64,000 nt of DNA from Methylobacter sp. (GTDB lineage Bacteria; Pseudomonadota; Gammaproteobacteria; Methylococcales; Methylomonadaceae). Below are positions 54,309 to 63,575 of this stretch, one piece after another. The translations under genes were made by a program, and so were the position numbers. Every line of letters starts with the position of its first letter. The stretch's first letter is position 1. Where the stretch lies: positions 1 to 64,000 of the forward strand of contig JAURYJ010000017.1 in assembly GCA_030653985.1 (NCBI GenBank). The letters are read 5' to 3'. The notes below the pieces were generated by a model that had not been told where the DNA came from, did not search any database, and saw nothing but the letters and a program-made list of their open reading frames with translations.

Positions 54309-56921
54309 ATGATCATCGAAAAATTTAATCTAAAAGCGCAAAAAATCATTGAGAGTGCCTGTCGTCTGGCGGTTGAACAAGACCATGGTTTGGTCACGCC
54401 CTGGCATCTTTTGCATAGCCTTTTCGAGTCAACAGACAGCATAGGACGACAATATCTGGAGCGGGCCAATATCGATTTGGCGAGGCTCGGAGATACGGTG
54501 ACTGCCCAACTGATCGTCCAGCCGAAGGCGTTGAAAAATGCCCAGCAAACGCCTATCAACCGTGAGCTAGAGCGTCTATTCATTTACGCCGAACAAATAT
54601 CCAGTCGCATGGGCGATAAATACATGGGCATCAACCATCTGCTGCTGGCCTTATGGGAGCTTGAGGAATGGGTCGCGGCGTTGACGGAAGCGGGCGGAAG
54701 CAAGCAGGCGTTTATCAGCATACAAGATCAGCTGCCGAAGCGCGGCTACCAAAGTCAAGACAGTTCCGGCGAATTTGAATATCTGTCCAAGTATGCCCGC
54801 GATTTAACCGAACTGGCTCGGCAAGGTTTGCTGGACCCGGTGATCGGTCGCACCGACGAAATCAACCTGGCGATTCAAGTGTTGTGTCGGCGCCTTAAAA
54901 ACAATCCCATCATCATTGGTGAGCCCGGCGTAGGCAAAACTTCTATCGTCGAGGGGTTGGCGCAACGCATCGTTGCCGGCGACGTCCCCAAGGATTTAAT
55001 AGGTTGTTCGGTATTGGCCGTGGATATGGGCTTGCTGGTTGCCGGTGCCAAATACCGTGGCGAGTTTGAGGAACGTTTCAAGCGGCTGCTACAGGAAATT
55101 ACCGATGCCGGGAATGTGATTACCTTCATCGACGAGATTCATAATGTGATCGGCGCCGGCAAGGCCGAAGGCTCCATGGATGCCGCCAATCTGCTCAAGC
55201 CTGCCCTGGCGAGAGGCGAAATCCGCTGTATCGGCGCGACTACCAACGAGGAATACCGTAAACATTTCGAGAAGGACTCGGCGCTGATCCGGCGTTTCCA
55301 GGTAGTCAAGATGGAAGAACCGGATGACGAAACCGCGTTGATGATTCTGCGCGGCATCAAGGAAAAGTACGAGATGCATCACGGCATCCGCATTACCGAA
55401 GCGGGTTTGCTGGCGGCGGTTCGCTATTCCAGACGCTATATTGCTGACCGATTCCTGCCGGACAAGGCCATCGACCTGATCGACCAGACTGCCGCGATGG
55501 TGCGTATCGGTCTTTCCGCCAAGCCTGCTGAATTGGAAGCGCTGGATCGCCGCTTGGTGTCACTGGAAATCGAATGGTCTTCGCTACTCAATGAACTGGC
55601 TGAAACCCGCAAACAACAGTTGCACAATGAACTGATTGAGCTGCGCGAGAACAGCGCGCAACTGACTGAGCGCTGGGAGCGTGAAAAACGGGCAATGACC
55701 GAAGTGCAAGATGCTCGCAAGCTACTGGAAGACTCTCGCCGGGAAATGGAGCAGAAAATTCGCGAGGAGGATTTTGTACGCGTTGCCGAATTACAGCATA
55801 AGGTGATTCCGCAAGCGGAAAGAACACTGGCCGAATACGCCGATATCGACACCGCCGACATTCAACTGCAAAAAAACTTTATTGACGAGCAGGATATTGC
55901 CGCCACGGTCGCCCGCTTGACCGGTATTCCGATAGCGAGGATGCTCGATTCCGAACAGCAGCGCCTGTTAAACCTGGAAAGCCATTTGCGGGAACGGGTG
56001 GTGGGCCAGGAGGATGCCGTTGCCGCCGTGTCCAAGGCTATTCGCCGCGCCCGCGCCAACATTCAGGATGCCAACCGTCCGCTTGGTTCTTTTTTGATGC
56101 TCGGCCCTACCGGTGTCGGCAAAACCGAACTGGCCAAGACTTTGGCGCAATTTTTGTTCAACGATGACGCCGCGATGGTGCGCATCGATATGAGCGAGTT
56201 TATGGAAAAGCATTCGGCCGCACGCCTGACCGGCGCCCCTCCGGGCTATGTCGGCTATGAGGAAGGCGGGGTATTAACCAATCAGGTGCGCAGCAAACCG
56301 TACAGTGTGATTCTGTTCGATGAAGTGGAAAAAGCCCATCCTGACGTGTTTAACCTGTTCTTGCAAGTATTGGACGAAGGTCGCCTGACTGACAGTCAGG
56401 GGCAGCTGGTCAATTTTACTAACACCCTGATTCTGATGACCTCCAATCTGGGTTCTGAGCTGATTGATCCGGTAGAAACCGAACAAGAACAGCAACAGAT
56501 GCAGGCGCTGATTATGGACAGGGTACGCGGTCATTTCCGTCCCGAATTTCTCAACCGTCTCGACGACATTTTGATTTTCCGCCAACTGACCCAGGAAACC
56601 ATGCGCCCTATCGCCGATATTCAGCTGAAGCGTTTGGCCAAGTGCCTGGAAGAACGCGACATTCGACTCGATATCAGTGATGAAGCCAGCAATAGCCTGG
56701 CACAATGGGGGTTTAATCCCTTGTATGGCGCACGTCCGCTAAAACGCGTCATTCAAACCCGACTTCAAGATCCGCTGGCCGAACTTTTACTGTCCGGAGA
56801 GTTGCGCGATGGGCAGCAAGTTGCTGTCAGCGTGACTGATGGAGAGCTGATATTTACCGGTGTTGATGAAAAAATCAACCTCGATACTGTCGGTACTACC
56901 GTGACCGAAAAGGAGGACTAA
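54309..56921 (+). CDS. clpV: T6SS AAA+ ATPase ClpV (TssH)
   Basis: An 870-aa Clp/Hsp100 ATPase that pulls TssC from contracted sheaths so that they can be reused. It has an N-terminal Clp repeat domain, two AAA modules (Walker [10 protein letters not shown] and GPTGVGKTE; Walker B FIDEIHN and LFDEVEK) and a middle coiled-coil (about 400-520). It starts at ATG 54309 without a good ribosome site. It is followed by tssM with a one-base gap. Confidence 0.95.
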   Translation: MIIEKFNLKAQKIIESACRLAVEQDHGLVTPWHLLHSLFESTDSIGRQYLERANIDLARLGDTVTAQLIVQPKALKNAQQTPINRELERLFIYAEQISSRMGDKYMGINHLLLALWELEEWVAALTEAGGSKQAFISIQDQLPKRGYQSQDSSGEFEYLSKYARDLTELARQGLLDPVIGRTDEINLAIQVLCRRLKNNPIIIGEPGVGKTSIVEGLAQRIVAGDVPKDLIGCSVLAVDMGLLVAGAKYRGEFEERFKRLLQEITDAGNVITFIDEIHNVIGAGKAEGSMDAANLLKPALARGEIRCIGATTNEEYRKHFEKDSALIRRFQVVKMEEPDDETALMILRGIKEKYEMHHGIRITEAGLLAAVRYSRRYIADRFLPDKAIDLIDQTAAMVRIGLSAKPAELEALDRRLVSLEIEWSSLLNELAETRKQQLHNELIELRENSAQLTERWEREKRAMTEVQDARKLLEDSRREMEQKIREEDFVRVAELQHKVIPQAERTLAEYADIDTADIQLQKNFIDEQDIAATVARLTGIPIARMLDSEQQRLLNLESHLRERVVGQEDAVAAVSKAIRRARANIQDANRPLGSFLMLGPTGVGKTELAKTLAQFLFNDDAAMVRIDMSEFMEKHSAARLTGAPPGYVGYEEGGVLTNQVRSKPYSVILFDEVEKAHPDVFNLFLQVLDEGRLTDSQGQLVNFTNTLILMTSNLGSELIDPVETEQEQQQMQALIMDRVRGHFRPEFLNRLDDILIFRQLTQETMRPIADIQLKRLAKCLEERDIRLDISDEASNSLAQWGFNPLYGARPLKRVIQTRLQDPLAELLLSGELRDGQQVAVSVTDGELIFTGVDEKINLDTVGTTVTEKED

Positions 56922-59900
56922 ATGGATTCAGGCTCTTCATGGAACACGCTGGACGCAGTGACCTCGGTATTGACTTGGCTAGATTGGCTTGGCTTAGCGG
57001 TAGTACTGATATTACTGTGCGTCTTGGGGTTTCTGATTTGGCGGCGCAAATATCCTAAAAGTGGCAGCAAACTGGCCATACCGGAACTTATTGTTCCCAC
57101 AAAGCTTTTGTTGCCTCCCAACTGTTTATTAACGGTATGGCGTTATTTTATCAGCGCCATTCCCTGGCGACTGCGTCCTAATGCATTACGTATGCCGCTT
57201 TCCTTGGTCATTGGTGAAGCCGGTTGCGGCAAGACCGGCATCATCGACTGCTATGCCGACTGGCAAGGACAAAATTTCCGTTTCCATCCCAGTGCCACCG
57301 ATGATCCCTTGCTACAAATTTATCTGGGTGCCAAATCGTTGGTGCTGGAGTTTGCCTCCTCATTGCTCTACGACACCAGTCCAGCCGCTTATACGGCGAT
57401 AAAGAAGTTATGGCGGCATTTACCCCCTAGCCCTCAAGCCGTTATGGTCATTGATGCGACTACGTTGCTATCCCCGAAAATGGAACAGCTGCGCCAGTCA
57501 GGTCATGCCTTATTCGGTAAACTGAAAGTATTCGGTGAGCTAGAGCGCGAGCCCTTGCCGCTGATTATCGCGCTGACCCACATGGAAAAAATTCCGGGAT
57601 TCGTGGAGTTTTGTCTGTTTTTGCAAGAGGCGGGTATCCCCTTACAACTGGATTTTCCGGAAGGAGACGGCATCAATCGGCTGGAGTCCTGCCTGGATGG
57701 CTACCAAGAACATCTGCGCCGTGCACTGGTGACCTGTCCAGCACAAGACTATCTTAAAATAGTGGGTTTTCTTAAAGAAGTACCCACTTTATTTAACGTC
57801 TTGGGCGATTTTCTGCGGGTGGCCGGACTGGAACAGGATGTGGCATCCCCGCCGATCGTCCGACTTTGTCTGTTGTCGGAACATGTCCATAGCTTTGGTT
57901 GTCACCCTTTCTCGCTACCGCCCGGTATCGTAGAGAAACCACGATTTACCCTGAATGGTCATGCCAAAGCCGCGCTCGCCCTATTATTAGCAGGATCGGT
58001 CTATTTAGTGGGGAGTTATCACTATCAACAGAATATGGTGACCCAGGTCTATGAAGACATTCAAACCATCCCCACAATCCCGGTTCAACACTACGCGGAA
58101 AAAATCAGCCCACTGTTTCTCAATTTCAGTGCAGACTTGAATAAAGACGCGCTGTTAACTTTTATGCCCAATTTTTTCGAGCCGATTGTAGAGCGTAATA
58201 ATTATTTATTGATTGCCGAAATACGGAAATATTATTTAGTGCCCTTATTAAAACTCATTCAGCTGGGACCGGATGCCAATTTCAAAACCACCCGCTTTAT
58301 CGGTTTATTGTATGCAACACCGACTAACGAAATGGGTAAGATTATAGAGAAAACCGCGGAAAAAAATCCAGTCGACATCGCTAATATCGGTAAATACGCC
58401 AAGCTCATTAGCGACTATCGACAATACAATACCCGAACCGAAGAGTTAGATTTCCTCCTCAATGAAATCACTTACGCCAAGCCTCAGACCTACATTGAAG
58501 ACAATACACTGTGGATAGCGCTGTTTCATAACTTCCAGCAACTGCTGAACAAGCCGTTTGTGCAAGAAGCTGAATTTAAAACCCTGCAACAGCAGTTAGT
58601 GCCGTTTCTCCATATTATTGACCGGCTTGATTATTACAGTGACGAGGAAGATATTAGACAGTGGCTGACCGAGAACACCAGCCTACGCCTGATGGAGCAG
58701 CGCAACCAGTCGCAATTGCGCCAAAGAGACATCGCTCAGCTATTAACTTTAGTCAGTAATCTCAAACTTGACCATGCTGATAATTGCAAGGTCGCGCTAT
58801 CGCTGAACGAGTGTCTGGGACTGGTGCAAGCTGTGGCCAACGCTAAAATAGATAGCACCTCTTCTGACATGACTTTTAGTCTGGACGGCGAGCAATTCTC
58901 GTTCAATCCGGCGCAATGGAACGCGTTGATTAAACGCAGCCGCATCAGCATGATGCTACGCGACGTCATTAATAACCACAGGAATTACGACGGCTGGCTT
59001 TTTTTCGGCTTTCCTTCTATTTATGCCAACGTGGAAATGAATGCCACCAATAATGGCGGCATGCTGTTCGCCGGTAAAGCCAGTATTGATGGACGCATGA
59101 CCGCTGATGCTTTCGAGCAAGACGTCAAACCTGCAATCATCGCATTGTCTGAAATCGTGGACAAACTGCCCATCGATCGACAGGAGAAAAAGTATTTCAA
59201 CGATTTTGTGCTAAAAAGCCTGGGTACTTACTCCGATGGCTATGTGAAAGCCTATTTGCATTATTTTCAGCAATTCCAGGTACGCATTGATTCCACCTGG
59301 GCGTTGACTTATGTGCTTAGCGATTTGCAACAACCTGCGTCGTCGTTGCTGGAGACGCTGGTACAGATAAAAAACAACACGGCACTGAATTTTCCTGTCT
59401 CGCCCTACTTTCAACCGTTTGCACAAAAATTGACTACATTTCGTTTCATCCAGCGTTTGATGGAAGAACAAAACGGCGTTTATCCGGAATTTCAAAAGTA
59501 CCAGTTTCTGATGGCGCAAATGCAATATGACATCAGTACAGAAGAGCCTTACATGCCGAAAAAAGGCGATACCGCCGGTGCCCTGAAAGGCGCATTGACG
59601 CCAATCGGACGGGTGGCATGGTCCATGCTGCTCAACGAGGATGGATCGTATGCAACCTTGGTTAAAAACTGGCTGCAAAATGTCGGCATCCTCAATGACT
59701 GGCAACAGCCGTTTCTGGCGCCGGTACAAAAGGTGCAAAAATTCGGCACCAATGAAATCAATCAGCATGTCGCCGCTATTTGGTCCGATATCTGGAGCTC
59801 CAATGTCATGCCGCTATTGGTTAAATTTCCCTTTACGTCCAATGCCGGACGCGATAAGGAATTGGCGCTGGATGATTTAAGCGCCACTTTCCATCCGATA

Positions 59901-60494
59901 CAGGGCGTTTTCTGGATTACTTTCCAGCAATACCTGTCGCCGCTGTCGACTTTTAGCAATGGCGTATGGATTAAACATCGAGAGTTATCCGACAGCGTCG
60001 TGTTGCCGCCAAATTATTTGAAGCGGATTAATGCCGCGCAACAACTTACGGCCAGTTTATGGGACGATGTCGGCAATCCTAAGCCGCTGGAATTATCAGT
60101 CAGGCCTGGATTATTGCCAACCTACAAAAACCAGAAAATACTTAGTACACCCTTGGTATCTTTAACTTATTTACGGCAAGGCGAAAATTCGGTGCTGGGT
60201 TTCAACCAGCAGAAAACCTGGCAGACATTGGCAGTGAAGTGGTGGTCGCCGCAACTGGCAGAGGTAGGCATGGAGTTTCGCAAAGATGCGGCACCGACCC
60301 GGGTTTACAGCGATATTACGGTTACCGATTCGCAGTGGAATTTTTTTCGGCTGCTGCAACAAGGCGAATTAGTTGGCGCTCAGCGTTATCGGTGGCTGCT
60401 TGCCCACCCCAATTTTCCGCAACAATCGTTAAATATTGAATTCTCATTCCAAGCCAATCCGTTGGCCGTATTTGCCAATCTTGCCGGGAGTTAA
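56922..60494 (+). CDS. tssM: T6SS inner-membrane protein TssM (IcmF)
   Basis: A 1190-aa membrane-core protein. N-terminal helix (LGLAVVLILLCVLGFLIW), then a cytoplasmic NTPase-like domain with Walker A GEAGCGKTG at about 98-106, a further helix near residue 345-360 (ALALLLAGSVYLVGS) and a large periplasmic domain to the C-terminus that meets TssJ. IcmF is usually 1100-1300 aa. It begins immediately after the clpV stop. Confidence 0.93.
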   Translation: MDSGSSWNTLDAVTSVLTWLDWLGLAVVLILLCVLGFLIWRRKYPKSGSKLAIPELIVPTKLLLPPNCLLTVWRYFISAIPWRLRPNALRMPLSLVIGEAGCGKTGIIDCYADWQGQNFRFHPSATDDPLLQIYLGAKSLVLEFASSLLYDTSPAAYTAIKKLWRHLPPSPQAVMVIDATTLLSPKMEQLRQSGHALFGKLKVFGELEREPLPLIIALTHMEKIPGFVEFCLFLQEAGIPLQLDFPEGDGINRLESCLDGYQEHLRRALVTCPAQDYLKIVGFLKEVPTLFNVLGDFLRVAGLEQDVASPPIVRLCLLSEHVHSFGCHPFSLPPGIVEKPRFTLNGHAKAALALLLAGSVYLVGSYHYQQNMVTQVYEDIQTIPTIPVQHYAEKISPLFLNFSADLNKDALLTFMPNFFEPIVERNNYLLIAEIRKYYLVPLLKLIQLGPDANFKTTRFIGLLYATPTNEMGKIIEKTAEKNPVDIANIGKYAKLISDYRQYNTRTEELDFLLNEITYAKPQTYIEDNTLWIALFHNFQQLLNKPFVQEAEFKTLQQQLVPFLHIIDRLDYYSDEEDIRQWLTENTSLRLMEQRNQSQLRQRDIAQLLTLVSNLKLDHADNCKVALSLNECLGLVQAVANAKIDSTSSDMTFSLDGEQFSFNPAQWNALIKRSRISMMLRDVINNHRNYDGWLFFGFPSIYANVEMNATNNGGMLFAGKASIDGRMTADAFEQDVKPAIIALSEIVDKLPIDRQEKKYFNDFVLKSLGTYSDGYVKAYLHYFQQFQVRIDSTWALTYVLSDLQQPASSLLETLVQIKNNTALNFPVSPYFQPFAQKLTTFRFIQRLMEEQNGVYPEFQKYQFLMAQMQYDISTEEPYMPKKGDTAGALKGALTPIGRVAWSMLLNEDGSYATLVKNWLQNVGILNDWQQPFLAPVQKVQKFGTNEINQHVAAIWSDIWSSNVMPLLVKFPFTSNAGRDKELALDDLSATFHPIQGVFWITFQQYLSPLSTFSNGVWIKHRELSDSVVLPPNYLKRINAAQQLTASLWDDVGNPKPLELSVRPGLLPTYKNQKILSTPLVSLTYLRQGENSVLGFNQQKTWQTLAVKWWSPQLAEVGMEFRKDAAPTRVYSDITVTDSQWNFFRLLQQGELVGAQRYRWLLAHPNFPQQSLNIEFSFQANPLAVFANLAGS

Positions 60495-60497
60495 AGA

Positions 60498-60956
60498 ATG
60501 ATCTCAATCTCACCTTGGAAAACCATCCTGTCGCTGCTCATCGCTGCCTTATTGGCTGCCTGTTCCAGCGCCCCAAAGCCGCCGCCGATGTTGACTTTTG
60601 ATGTCCGAGCGAATATTCAAACCAACAATGGAGGCCTGTTTTATTTCGTCGTCCGTAGTGTCAACGAAAAGCAATTCATGCTTGACAGCTACCAGGACAT
60701 TGCCGACAAAGCCTTCTCCAGCCCCCCAGATCCAGGTGTGTTAGGAGTCTTTTCGATAGTTCCCGGCACTAAACAGGAATGTGCGGTGAGTCAACCGGCG
60801 CAGGGATCGGTAGCGTTGTACTTTTTATACACCCAGCCCGGTTCGCAATGGAAAAAACTGCTGTCCATGCCTTTTGACCTTCAATACAGGGTTAATTTGA
60901 AGGCAAATAGTCAAGTGGAAGTTCTAGAACATAAATCTTGGTATTCGTGGTTTTGA
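60498..60956 (+). CDS. tssJ: T6SS outer-membrane lipoprotein (TssJ/IglE-like)
   Basis: A 152-aa lipoprotein with lipobox LLAAC after a short signal peptide. It lies three bases after tssM, the usual partner in the trans-envelope complex, and its mature domain is a beta-sandwich-like sequence (FDVRANIQTNNGGLFYFVVRSVNEKQFM). It lacks some of the common TssJ patterns, so IglE-type is equally likely; function is inferred from lipidation and position. Confidence 0.75.
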   Translation: MISISPWKTILSLLIAALLAACSSAPKPPPMLTFDVRANIQTNNGGLFYFVVRSVNEKQFMLDSYQDIADKAFSSPPDPGVLGVFSIVPGTKQECAVSQPAQGSVALYFLYTQPGSQWKKLLSMPFDLQYRVNLKANSQVEVLEHKSWYSWF

Positions 60957-61027
60957 AACCATAGGTAACAACACAGCTGATTGAAAATTTATTTATATAT
61001 TTTATAGCTATTACACGAGGAAATATC

Positions 61028-61924
61028 ATGTCAACACCCGCTCCCTTAATCCGGTCTAATGCGTCCAGAACGCTCAACGCCGGCCCCATTACAAAAACAA
61101 ATGGCCTAATCGAGATTGATACCGATCAATTCAATAAAGAGAATGCCGAAGAAGTTGCCTGGACTGTCATAGAGTGCCTTGCAGAAGCCGGAGCTATGGC
61201 CGACGCGGCAAAGGCTTGCATGGGTATGTATAAGTTAATCCGTGGCGCCAATAGCGGCCTTGAAGCATTTGAAAAAGATGTCGACAAAGGACTGGTTCCG
61301 AATCCTGAATTTCTTAAACTCATTGATATGGGATTTACCTTTTCGGGGCATTCAACAAAGACCGAAACCTACCTAGAAAATAGACTGAACAAACAGATAG
61401 GGGCCGCTCTTTTTAGTTGGGGAGGAGCCGCAGCATCAGCAGTCACCACGGTGGATGTGGGTACGGCAAGCTTAGGTGCCCAGTCCTTAGCCTTGACCGG
61501 TGCTCATGCGGTGTTTTTAAGAGAACTTCGTGTGAAGTACCCTAACGAAGAATTCCGCGGATACATTGACATGTGTCTTGCAGCGAAGTTAGTAAAAGCC
61601 ACTTCGCGAGGAATCTCCACCACCATGGCGGTCATTCCTTATGCCTCTCTTCCTGCTAAGATTGCGACTGCGGTCGTGAACACTGTCCTGGTATCGGGTG
61701 CGAAATTAACGCTACATAAGGCTATAGATCGGACTGCGCAGATGCTTCATTTTCATGCTTATTTAGAGCAGTCAGACGCAGGCGATAGGCCCGCAACAGA
61801 AGTGATGAACGAAATCTTTCGTCGGCGGGGTGTGTTGGGGTTTTTCAGCCAGTACGACGTTAAGGCGATTATAAACGAGCCTGCAGGATGGTTGGCATTG
61901 GCGGATAAGCTCAAGTTAATCTGA
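61028..61924 (+). CDS. Unknown protein with membrane-active segments at the end of the T6SS locus
   Basis: A 298-aa protein I do not recognise. It begins with a soluble charged region, then two long amphipathic or hydrophobic stretches (ALFSWGGAAASAVTTVDVGTASLGAQSLALTGAHAVFL, about 137-175, and TTMAVIPYASLPAKIATAVVNTVLVSG, about 200-225). There is a good ribosome site (GAGGAAA) and about 70 bases after tssJ. It has no signal peptide. A membrane-acting T6SS effector or an immunity or accessory protein are both possible. Confidence 0.6.
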   Translation: MSTPAPLIRSNASRTLNAGPITKTNGLIEIDTDQFNKENAEEVAWTVIECLAEAGAMADAAKACMGMYKLIRGANSGLEAFEKDVDKGLVPNPEFLKLIDMGFTFSGHSTKTETYLENRLNKQIGAALFSWGGAAASAVTTVDVGTASLGAQSLALTGAHAVFLRELRVKYPNEEFRGYIDMCLAAKLVKATSRGISTTMAVIPYASLPAKIATAVVNTVLVSGAKLTLHKAIDRTAQMLHFHAYLEQSDAGDRPATEVMNEIFRRRGVLGFFSQYDVKAIINEPAGWLALADKLKLI

Positions 61925-62103
61925 TAGCCGCATCGGGATAGATTTTTCAAACATGCTGTAAGGCGGTTTCACGCCAGTATTCCGCTATAAACAGCATGAA
62001 TGAATCCGATGTTTCTCGAATCTTTATTCGTGGGATTTTTTATGTTCGCCAGTAATTTCACTGTTTATCAGGATAAAGATGTTATGCCGAGAGAATTTTA
62101 GCG

Positions 62104-62532
62104 ATGTCATTAATTTCAATATCTGAAGCCTCAGAACTGACGGCTAAATCCATTCCGACAATTTATCGCCACATAAAAGACGGCGAGCTTTCGCAGACGG
62201 ATAACAAGATCGATGTAACCGAGCTGCTGCGCTTGTTTGGGGGATTTAGACCTTCTGCAGATTATCACCGTGAAAATGACCTTCTTCGCCGTTCGAATGC
62301 CGATTTAAAGCAGGATAAAGAAAAGTTATATCAAATAAATGACCTTCTTCGCCGTTCGAATGCCGATTTAAAGCAAGATAAAGAAAAATTGTATCGAATC
62401 ATCGCCTCTCAACAGAAATGGCCGCCGGAACAAGCCGTTCCGCTTAAACCTACTGAAGTACGGGAAGCAAATGAAATAGTAATCAATGAGAGCCTAACTC
62501 AGCGCTTGATTAGAAAACTATTCTTTAAATAA
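62104..62532 (+). CDS. Helix-turn-helix protein with a duplicated coiled-coil
   Basis: A 142-aa protein. Residues 1-45 form a winged-helix/HTH-like DNA-binding start (ISISEASELTAKSIPTIYRHIKDGELSQ), as in plasmid or phage regulators; then 21 residues are repeated in tandem (NDLLRRSNADLKQDKEKLY twice), a coiled coil, then a basic tail. It looks like a plasmid/phage-type accessory regulator. No ribosome site is evident. The neighbourhood is mobile DNA. Confidence 0.6.
   Translation: MSLISISEASELTAKSIPTIYRHIKDGELSQTDNKIDVTELLRLFGGFRPSADYHRENDLLRRSNADLKQDKEKLYQINDLLRRSNADLKQDKEKLYRIIASQQKWPPEQAVPLKPTEVREANEIVINESLTQRLIRKLFFK
62275..62400 (+). repeat. 63-bp in-frame tandem duplication inside the HTH gene
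   Basis: Bases 62275-62337 and 62338-62400 are near-identical 63-bp units (AATGACCTTCTTCGCCGTTC...), differing at only a few third positions and near the end of the unit. The 21-codon period lengthens a coiled coil by exact units. Few differences suggest a fairly recent duplication. Confidence 0.9.
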
Positions 62533-62697
62533 AAAACCTGAACTTATTCGCGTTATCCTGTATTTTTTATTCGAAATGAAAGCATACTTTTTCATTCCAT
62601 AATTCGTTATCGGCCAATTTTAAATTAAAAAATAGAACTGGAATATATAGCTTATAAATATATTAATAGATAAGCGCTATTTTTTGGAAAAATATTA
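62533..62697. other. AT-rich non-coding stretch before the mobile elements
   Basis: About 165 bases, AT-rich, no gene seen. It may contain the promoter of the short signal-peptide ORF at 62698. Confidence 0.35.
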
Positions 62698-62799
62698 ATG
62701 CATTATACTTATAACAAAAAAATAAAAATTACGGAAATCCTGCTCCCATTAGTTTTTACCGCAACGGCTATGGCCATCTCCTTACACACAAGTTGTTAA
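62698..62799 (+). pseudogene. 5' fragment of a secreted-protein gene cut by the IS4-family element
   Basis: ATG 62698 with GGAAAA seven bases upstream opens a 33-codon frame, MHYTYNKKIKITEILLPLVF and so on, that looks like a signal peptide (basic n-region, hydrophobic core, TAMA cleavage context). It ends at TAA (62797-62799) a few bases into what looks like an IS50-like end (62774-62793). This is the shape of a gene interrupted soon after its signal peptide. The remainder is not in the window. Chance is possible given the length. Confidence 0.4.
62774..62793 (+). repeat. IS50/Tn5-like left terminal repeat
   Basis: CTTACACACAAGT at 62781-62793 matches the Tn5/IS50 outer end (CTTATACACAAGT) with one mismatch, and lies about 35 bases before the IS4-family transposase start. 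The right end is missing from the window because the element is cut. Confidence 0.55.
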
Positions 62800-62827
62800 G
62801 CTTCGGTAAAATAGAACTATTTTAGCT

Positions 62828-63575
62828 ATGACTTGGGCAAATACAGAATTTCGTAATTTAGATTTAGGTGATAAACGACTAAAGAATAGGGCCATAAAGC
62901 TAATCGAAAATTTAGCAAAGTCGCCGAAATCAAGCATACCTGAATCATGTCAAGGTTGGGCAGAGACGCAAGCGACCTATCGCTTTTATGCCAATGAAAA
63001 TGTGACCTGGGATAAGGTGCTTCAAGGACATGCAGATAACGTGGAAGAACGTATCCGCCTAAGTGATTCAGCAGTTATTTTATGCCTGCAAGATACAACG
63101 GAATTAGACTTCAATGGAAAACAGACCGAAGATTTAGGGCGCTTATCTTATGATGCCCAGCGAGGGATGTACCTTCACCCAACGCTATGCGTAACACCAG
63201 ATCGAATTCCTTTAGGAGTGACCGATGCCTGGATGTGGGCAAGAGGAAAAAGCAAGGAAAATGATCAGCAACAAGACACCATAAAAGAAAGCTGTCGATG
63301 GATCGAAGGTTATGAGCGCGTTGCTGAAATGGCGGAACGCTGCCCGGAACAAAAGCTGGTTTATGTTGCCGATCGAGAAGGTGATATTCTCAATTTAATG
63401 ATCCGAAGCATGGAGTTAAATTATCCCGCTGATTGGTTGGTTCGTGCCAAGCATAACCGTAAAGTAGCAAGTGATGAAAAACTATGGGATCTCGTCGATA
63501 AACAGCCCATAACCAGCCGTATTAATTTTATTAAGCCACGAAAAAAAGGTGAGAAATCACGAAAAGTTCAACAGG
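62828..63575 (+). pseudogene. IS4-family (Tn5/IS50-like) transposase, truncated
   Basis: Begins MTWANTEFRNLDLGDKRLKNR (Tn5-like DNA-binding start) and shows the first catalytic Asp in CLQDTTELDF and the second in VADREGDI. The third acidic residue (YREW..E region) is missing: after about 249 residues the sequence runs into the IS21-family element at 63576. A full protein would be about 450 aa. The transposase is therefore inactive in this form. Confidence 0.85.
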
